NCBI GenBank assembly: GCA_951813515.1
Contig: OX638346.1
Span: 3,651,617-3,715,616 of the forward strand
Origin: an uncultured Pseudomonadales bacterium
GTDB taxonomy: Bacteria; Pseudomonadota; Gammaproteobacteria; Pseudomonadales; Azotimanducaceae
Length of the DNA: 64,000 nt
Direction: 5' to 3'
Shown: piece by piece, positions 58,598 to 64,000 of the stretch
Layout: each line of letters starts with the position of its first letter
How positions within the stretch are numbered: the first letter of the stretch is position 1
Notes under the pieces: model-generated
What the model was told of the DNA's origin: nothing
The model's database searches: none
Seen by the model: only the letters and a program-made list of their open reading frames with translations
Program-made: the position numbers and the translations under genes

Positions 58598-61126
58598 GTG
58601 CTCCCCCCGCTCGTCACCCTCGACGCAAACCTCCGCAGAACCTTGCCGGAGGCGACGGTAGCGGCTCCCCGGGCGCGTCTCGCCCGAGAGCTGACGTCCG
58701 CCCACGACCTGGCCATGGTTGAAGCCGGCAGGACCGGCTGGCGAACGGCGGACGTGTTACCCATCGACGCCTTGATCGCGCGGCGATACGAAGAACTTTG
58801 CGATGCGGGATGGGCTGGCGCCACCCGCACGCTCCTGTCCCGCGATGCATTTCGCATCGCCGCCGAACATGCCGCACCGGACGAAGACCTTGCAAGGCAT
58901 GTCGAACTGTTCATGACCGCGTGGGGACTTGCCCACGAGTGGCAATTGTTCGATCACGCCTCGGAATTGCAGCGGTCCGAAAACGGTCGTGCCTTTCTTG
59001 CCTGGGCTCGACGTTTCGAAAACCAGTGCCGCGAGAACGGCTGGATCACCACGCCGGAATTGCCAGCGATTCTGGCGCGCTCCGCGCAAGACGGCAGCGC
59101 CCTCCCCCGCCACCTCGCGCTGGCAGGAATCGACCGCCTGTCCCTCGTTCGCCGAAGCTGGATTGACGCACTTGCCGCGTCGGGCACCCCCGTGACCGAG
59201 TTGCCCTTGCCGTCAGCGAACCGCAGTGCCCTCCCACGTATCGTGCGAACCGAGACATCGTCCGAAGAACTCGCCGTCGTGGCGGCGTGGACACGGGAAA
59301 TTCTGGCTCGGAATCCCGAGACGACCCTGGGAATCGTTGTGCCCACGTTGAACCGCGCGCTGGGGCGATTCCGCAACCAGTTTCAGGCCGCATTTGACGA
59401 TTTCGACGACATCGACGGCCTGGTGAACTTCGGCGGCGGCGGCCGACTGGCGGGCGAAAGCGCATGCCGGGACGCGTTGCGGCTCATCGAGTGGTCCCTG
59501 CATCCCCTGCACTTCGAAGCCGTCGCCGCCTTGCTTCGTTCGCGGTTTGTCCGGGTGACCGAAGATTCGGCAGCGGTGCTCCCGTTCACGTTGCCCACCT
59601 TCTTCGATCTGACGCGATATCTCGGACCAACCCACACGCTTGCCGGACTGACCCGCGATGCGCCAGCGGTTCAGAATCCGTCGGGTTGGGGCCGTCACTT
59701 TCGGCGCCTGCTGCGCGAGAGCGGCTGGCACGAGACCGACCTCGAGCGACGCGCACACCAGGCACGGGTGCAACTTGACACGTTACTGCTCCGCCTGGGC
59801 GCACAGGACCCCATAGTTGGCCGATGCAGCGGCGCCGAGGCGTTCCGGATCCTGAAGATGATCGCCGCTACCCGCACGTTCGCCGAGCGCGCCCCCGACG
59901 CGCCTGTCCAGGTGTTGAGCCGGGAGGATTCCCTCGGCCTCACTTTCGACAGGATGTGGGTCATGGGTGTCGACGACCTCGGCTGGCCAGGTCCGTCCGA
60001 CCCCAACCCCTTCATTCCAACGCGGTTGCAAATGGATGCGGGCATACCGCGCGTGACCCAGACCGACCAACTCGAGCGGGCCCGAGACAGCACCGCATCT
60101 TGGCTCGCCAATGCCCGGGAGGTGACTTTCAGCTACGCCGAAACCGATGGCGACACCGAGCGGGGACCCAGCCGTCTCTTGCCGCAACTACGTCCCGTCG
60201 ACGCTCGCGGAGTCCTGCGAGATCCCCTTCTCGCAAGACACCAGCACCCCTACATGCGCCGCAGGCCAGTCCGTCTCGAGGCCCAGGTGGACGAGTGTGG
60301 CTCGAAACTCGAGCCGTCGATGGTCGTTGGCGGCGGGGTTTCGGTTCTGCGAGACCAGTCCATTTGTCCTTTTCGGGCCTATGCGATCCACCGGCTCGGC
60401 CTCTCCGGGTCGCGGGACCCGCACAGTTTTCCCGATGCGCTTGACCGAGGCGCGTTGGCCCACGAAGTGGCAGCACATCTGTTCGCCGTTCATGGCACGT
60501 CGACCGCACTGCCTGGATTGTCGACCGACGATGTCCGCACCATCGCCGCCGATGCGGTCGACGCACATGGCGCCCGCTGGCCAAAGGTGTTCCGCGAACA
60601 CGAGGCGGACAGGCTGGCATCGCTGTTCGTGGAGTGGCTGCAGATCGAACAGGACCGGCCCCCGTTCGAAGTCCAGGCGATTGAAGGCCCGATTTCCATC
60701 GATCTTGGCGGGCTTCGGCTTCGCCTCCGGCCGGACCGGCGTGACCGGACACACGACGGCCAGGTCGTGGTCATCGACTTCAAGACCTCACCGGCGTCGG
60801 TCATGGACTGGCGCCTGCCGCGTCCGCGCGAACCGCAACTGCCGCTGTATGCGACGGCTGGACCAGATGCGAACGCAGCCGCATTCGCGCAACTCGTGCC
60901 CGGTGAGATCCGTCTCGTCGGCGTCGCAGACGACGTGCCGGGATTCAGCAGGCCAAATCGGCTCGGCGCCGACGACTTCGAAACCCTGAAGGCCCATTGG
61001 CGGGACGCCCTGCTGGAACTGGCGCGCGAATACAGGGAGGGTCTGGCTTCGGTCACACCCCAGAGATCGACGGATTGCCGGAGCTGCCATCTCCACTCGC
61101 TCTGCAGGGTGTTCGAATCCACGTGA
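58598..61126 (+). CDS. AddB-like PD-(D/E)XK nuclease, DNA repair protein
   Basis: An 842-residue protein. The N-terminal 550 residues form an inactivated helicase-like region, as in AddB. The C-terminal RecB-family nuclease has GALAHEVAAHLF, VVIDFKTS (about 725, catalytic Asp and Lys) and EPQLPLYA. Cysteines in CPFRAYAIHRL (about 589) and DCRSCHLHSLC (827-837) make up the Fe-S clasp. It matches the 'probable DNA repair protein' group that pairs with a UvrD-type helicase. It overlaps the next gene by GTGA, so both are expected to act together in end-resection. Confidence 0.87.
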   Translation: MLPPLVTLDANLRRTLPEATVAAPRARLARELTSAHDLAMVEAGRTGWRTADVLPIDALIARRYEELCDAGWAGATRTLLSRDAFRIAAEHAAPDEDLARHVELFMTAWGLAHEWQLFDHASELQRSENGRAFLAWARRFENQCRENGWITTPELPAILARSAQDGSALPRHLALAGIDRLSLVRRSWIDALAASGTPVTELPLPSANRSALPRIVRTETSSEELAVVAAWTREILARNPETTLGIVVPTLNRALGRFRNQFQAAFDDFDDIDGLVNFGGGGRLAGESACRDALRLIEWSLHPLHFEAVAALLRSRFVRVTEDSAAVLPFTLPTFFDLTRYLGPTHTLAGLTRDAPAVQNPSGWGRHFRRLLRESGWHETDLERRAHQARVQLDTLLLRLGAQDPIVGRCSGAEAFRILKMIAATRTFAERAPDAPVQVLSREDSLGLTFDRMWVMGVDDLGWPGPSDPNPFIPTRLQMDAGIPRVTQTDQLERARDSTASWLANAREVTFSYAETDGDTERGPSRLLPQLRPVDARGVLRDPLLARHQHPYMRRRPVRLEAQVDECGSKLEPSMVVGGGVSVLRDQSICPFRAYAIHRLGLSGSRDPHSFPDALDRGALAHEVAAHLFAVHGTSTALPGLSTDDVRTIAADAVDAHGARWPKVFREHEADRLASLFVEWLQIEQDRPPFEVQAIEGPISIDLGGLRLRLRPDRRDRTHDGQVVVIDFKTSPASVMDWRLPRPREPQLPLYATAGPDANAAAFAQLVPGEIRLVGVADDVPGFSRPNRLGADDFETLKAHWRDALLELAREYREGLASVTPQRSTDCRSCHLHSLCRVFEST

Positions 61127-64000
61127 ACGGCGTTCTGGAGGACAGCGCAGCGCGAGACCTTGCCGTAGACCCGCAGCACTCGGTCATCCTCCAGGCCCCT
61201 GCCGGTTCCGGCAAGACATCGCTGCTGGTCCGCCGATACCTGGCGCTGCTCGGCCATGTCGAGCATCCCGAGCAGATCCTCGCCATCACGTTCACGCGCA
61301 AGGCTGCCAACGAGATGCGCCAGCGAGTGTCGCGAGCGCTCGAAACGCGCGCGGAGGATGCCCTCGCCGCCATCGAGCGCGATCAGGACCTGGCGTGGCA
61401 ACTGCTCGATCAACCCGAGCGAATGAAGATTCAGACGATCGACGCCTTCGCTTTGAGCCTGGCACGACGCATGCCGGCAGGGAGTCGCTTCGGTTTCGAC
61501 GCCGATTTCGTCGAAGACGCCGACGCGGTCTACGCCATGGCCGTGGACCGGCTGTTCGAAAGACTCCGCAGCGATCCAGCGGCGCCGCTGCTCGCTGACT
61601 TCCTGGCCCTGATCGACAACGACTACCACGAAGCGCGTGCGCTGCTGACGGCGATGCTGGCGCGACGCGACCAGTGGCTCGACCCGATCATCGCCGTGGC
61701 GCAACACGCGGAGCATCCGGAGGTCGTGGCCGCAAGCGTCGAGAGCGCCATCGGCGCGTTGAATCGCACAATGATCGCGAGAGTCGCGGACGCCGTGCCA
61801 GGACCGTTGCTGGACGCACTGGCCCAGAGCACCGCATTTGCCGCGGCACAATCCGGCGTGTCGAAGCAGGATTCCGCCCAGACTTCACTCGACGCCGATG
61901 ACATCGATGCCTGGCGTGCCGCAGCGAAACTGGTGACGACCGAAAGGGGCGCGGCCCGCCGGCGTCTCAATGCGCGGGACGGCTTTCCGAGGGACGCAAG
62001 AGCAGAGAAGGCCCGTGCCATGGAGGTGATCGAAGCACTCGACGCCCACGGCGCCACGCCGCACTTCGCTGCTCTCAGGGCGGCGCCCGCGAACACGTTG
62101 CCCGATGCCGAGCAAAAGGCCATCACGTGTTTCGCCGTCGCGCTTTCGCTCGTGAAGGTGGAACTCGACGCCGTGTTCCGCGATCTCGGCGCAGTCGACT
62201 TCCCGGAACTGATCATCAATGCGCGGCGTGCCCTCGAACGCGAAGGCGCGCCGACGGACCTTGCGCTCGCCCTGGACTACAGGATTTCGCACATCCTGGT
62301 CGATGAGTTCCAGGACACTTCCCTGGGTCAGTACCGACTCCTGCAGACGCTCACCGAGTCGTGGCACGAGGGCGATGGCAACTCGTTCTTCGCCGTCGGC
62401 GACCCCATGCAGTCGGTCTATCGGTTTCGAGACGCCGATGTGCGCCTTTACCAGGAAACGTTTGCCCGCGGAATTGCCCAGGTGCCCCTTCGCCGGCTGC
62501 AACTGACGAGCAACTTCCGGTCCCGCGCCGGTCTCGTGGACTGGTGCAACACGACCTTCGGCGCGCTCCTCCGCGCCGACTCGATCGACCAGGTTGGGCA
62601 CCAGCCGTCGGTCCCCGCGACGACAGCGGGTGGCGACGTGCGAACTGTCGTGTGCCTCGAAGACGCCGCCGGCCAGCGGCAGACCAACGCCGTGGTTCAG
62701 CGAATTTTCGAAATTCAGCGGGTGAATCCCGAAGACTCCATCGCCGTGCTCGTGCGGGCGCGAACCGCCCTTGCGGGTCTTTTGCCTGCGTTGCGGCGCG
62801 CGGGTATTTCATGGCAGGGGAAGGACATCGAACTCCTGGCGGACACCAGCGTAGTGCGTGACCTGCATGCCCTGACCCTGGCCCTGGCAGACCCGAACGA
62901 CCGTTTCGCTTGGCTCTGCGTGCTGCGTTCGCCACTGATCGGCATGCGCCTGACCGACCTCGAGTGCGCGGCACACGCGGGAAATATCGACGACATGCTG
63001 CGCGGGCGCGGCTACTCCCAGGACGGAGAACGCAGGATCGCGCGCCTTGCCCGGGCCCTCGCCCGGCAACCCCAGGGAGGCAACGCGCGCCGTCGAGTCG
63101 AATGGTTCTGGTTGCGTCTCGGCGGAGTCGACGCATACGACAGCGACACGCACCTGGACGATGCCCAGCGCTACTTCGACCTGCTGGAGGAGATCGAGCC
63201 AGACGCCGCCCCCAGCGCGCTCTGGGCCGCCCTTGGCCGGCTGTACGCGTCTTCTTCGGCCGAAGGTGGGGGCATCGAAATCATGACGATCCACAAGGCG
63301 AAGGGGTTGGAGTTCGACCATGTCATCGTGCCCAGCCTGGAGAAGGCAACGCGCCGCCCGGACCCGGCACTCGTGCTTTGGCGCCCGGAAGGCGACGACC
63401 TTTTGATGGCAACAGCAACCTCGCGCGAAACCGGCTCACTCTACCGATGGCTGGTTCACGAGGAGCGTATCCGGGACCGCAACGAACTCGGTCGCCTCAC
63501 CTACGTCGCCGCGACCCGCGCGATCAAGTCGCTGACGTGGTTCGCGAGCCTTGAAAAGGGAGTCGATTCGCCACCGCCTCGAGACTCCATGCTGTCGATG
63601 ATATGGCCGTTGATCCGGGAGCAGGCGGTGTTCGTGGAGCCTGCAAGAGATGCCGATCAGACCCCGCCAGAACATCGCGATGTCCTCCACACCCTGCCCC
63701 ACGACTATGCCTGGAACCCGCCCATCACCCTTCCTGAAGTCGCCGCCGAGTCTGTTCCGGCAATCGAGGCAACAGCCGTTCCCCTGGTCCTGGATCAGCC
63801 TGAGACGGCCATCGGCAATATCGTGCACCGGGAACTGAAGCGGCTCGCTTCGAGGCCATTGCCCGATTCACACGCACACGTCGCGACACGGCAAACAGCC
63901 TGGGATCAGCTATTGCGCCAAGAAGGCGTCGAGACGCCGGACGTGCTCGCGGAGATTTGCCGACAGATCACCGCCGTCCTCTCGGATCAAGACGGACGCT
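61123..64000 (+). CDS. UvrD/AddA-like helicase-nuclease, 5' part
   Basis: The open frame starts at GTG 61123 and leaves the window after 959 codons. Walker A is QAPAGSGKTSLLVRR (about 23-37), then ITFTRKAANEMRQRV, Walker B VDEFQDTS (about 393-400), FRDADVRLYQETFA, TIHKAKGLEFDHVIVP (about 723) and LTYVAATRAI (about 792). It is thus an SF1A helicase, and with the partner upstream forms an AddAB-like complex. The C-terminal nuclease domain expected of AddA cannot be seen. Confidence 0.92.
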   Translation, partial: MNGVLEDSAARDLAVDPQHSVILQAPAGSGKTSLLVRRYLALLGHVEHPEQILAITFTRKAANEMRQRVSRALETRAEDALAAIERDQDLAWQLLDQPERMKIQTIDAFALSLARRMPAGSRFGFDADFVEDADAVYAMAVDRLFERLRSDPAAPLLADFLALIDNDYHEARALLTAMLARRDQWLDPIIAVAQHAEHPEVVAASVESAIGALNRTMIARVADAVPGPLLDALAQSTAFAAAQSGVSKQDSAQTSLDADDIDAWRAAAKLVTTERGAARRRLNARDGFPRDARAEKARAMEVIEALDAHGATPHFAALRAAPANTLPDAEQKAITCFAVALSLVKVELDAVFRDLGAVDFPELIINARRALEREGAPTDLALALDYRISHILVDEFQDTSLGQYRLLQTLTESWHEGDGNSFFAVGDPMQSVYRFRDADVRLYQETFARGIAQVPLRRLQLTSNFRSRAGLVDWCNTTFGALLRADSIDQVGHQPSVPATTAGGDVRTVVCLEDAAGQRQTNAVVQRIFEIQRVNPEDSIAVLVRARTALAGLLPALRRAGISWQGKDIELLADTSVVRDLHALTLALADPNDRFAWLCVLRSPLIGMRLTDLECAAHAGNIDDMLRGRGYSQDGERRIARLARALARQPQGGNARRRVEWFWLRLGGVDAYDSDTHLDDAQRYFDLLEEIEPDAAPSALWAALGRLYASSSAEGGGIEIMTIHKAKGLEFDHVIVPSLEKATRRPDPALVLWRPEGDDLLMATATSRETGSLYRWLVHEERIRDRNELGRLTYVAATRAIKSLTWFASLEKGVDSPPPRDSMLSMIWPLIREQAVFVEPARDADQTPPEHRDVLHTLPHDYAWNPPITLPEVAAESVPAIEATAVPLVLDQPETAIGNIVHRELKRLASRPLPDSHAHVATRQTAWDQLLRQEGVETPDVLAEICRQITAVLSDQDGR

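Noticed and set aside
53987..64000. tRNA genes or tRNA-borne integration sites
   Set aside because: GTTCGAAT-like strings occur only inside coding sequence; no cloverleaf could be built, here or at the island ends.

Overview
The window is GC-rich chromosomal DNA, most likely from a marine-type gammaproteobacterium. The signs are a convergent cysH/cysB pair with an E. coli-like CysB, an icd / mnmA / purB neighbourhood (hflD is missing), ThrH, aerobic HemF, a kynurenine pathway, and a two-component pair resembling the proteobacterial 'dedicated sortase' regulators. No rRNA, tRNA or CRISPR array was seen. All product names are read from sequence motifs; no database search was run.

Layout. 1-677 is the 3' part of hemF. 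1066-6589 is a branched-chain amino-acid-type ABC operon (livH, livM, livG, livF) ending in an acyl-CoA ligase. 6617-10836 holds a BON lipoprotein, an SMP-30 lactonase and a TctC-TctB-TctA tricarboxylate transporter. 10954-13124 has an orphan ExbD, a PfkB sugar kinase and a CPT-like kinase. 13114-18851 is an Opp/Dpp transporter operon. 18917-22758 has an XRE regulator with a palindromic operator, Sir2, a diiron protein and two small-molecule kinases. 22943-25761 is the two-component system. 25795-28739 (minus strand) is MBL hydrolase - kynA - kynU. 28898-34430 is icd, moaC/D/E, mnmA, purB and a GNAT acetyltransferase.

34493-48495 is the accessory part, about 14 kb. I read it as two related integrative elements sitting in tandem. 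A 117-bp left end occurs at 34493 and 39383. A right-end module, made of a gene for a double ClpX-type zinc-finger membrane protein plus a terminal 52-bp sequence, occurs before 39389 and before 48495. All three junctions share the 7-bp core GGGCTTG: left end only at 34493, right end joined to left end at 39383, right end only at 48489. Element 1 carries a degenerate subtilisin-like lipoprotein, a Cys-rich protein, small membrane proteins, a uracil-glycosylase-like gene broken by a TAG and a truncated HEPN-like ORF. Element 2 carries a Cre-like recombinase gene between 13-bp inverted repeats, a secreted Ala/Gly-rich protein with a small membrane partner, and an Integrase_1-type recombinase. 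Its right-end module is itself split by a 2.5-kb insertion of two overlapping P4-type integrase genes, for which copy 1 gives the empty site.

After the island come an AAA/DUF4143 ATPase with a long palindrome at its start, a PP2C phosphatase, aceA, thrH, cysH, cysB and a 5'-nucleotidase. A VWA / membrane DnaJ / TerB cluster follows. The window ends in an AddB-like nuclease and a UvrD/AddA-like helicase that runs off the edge.
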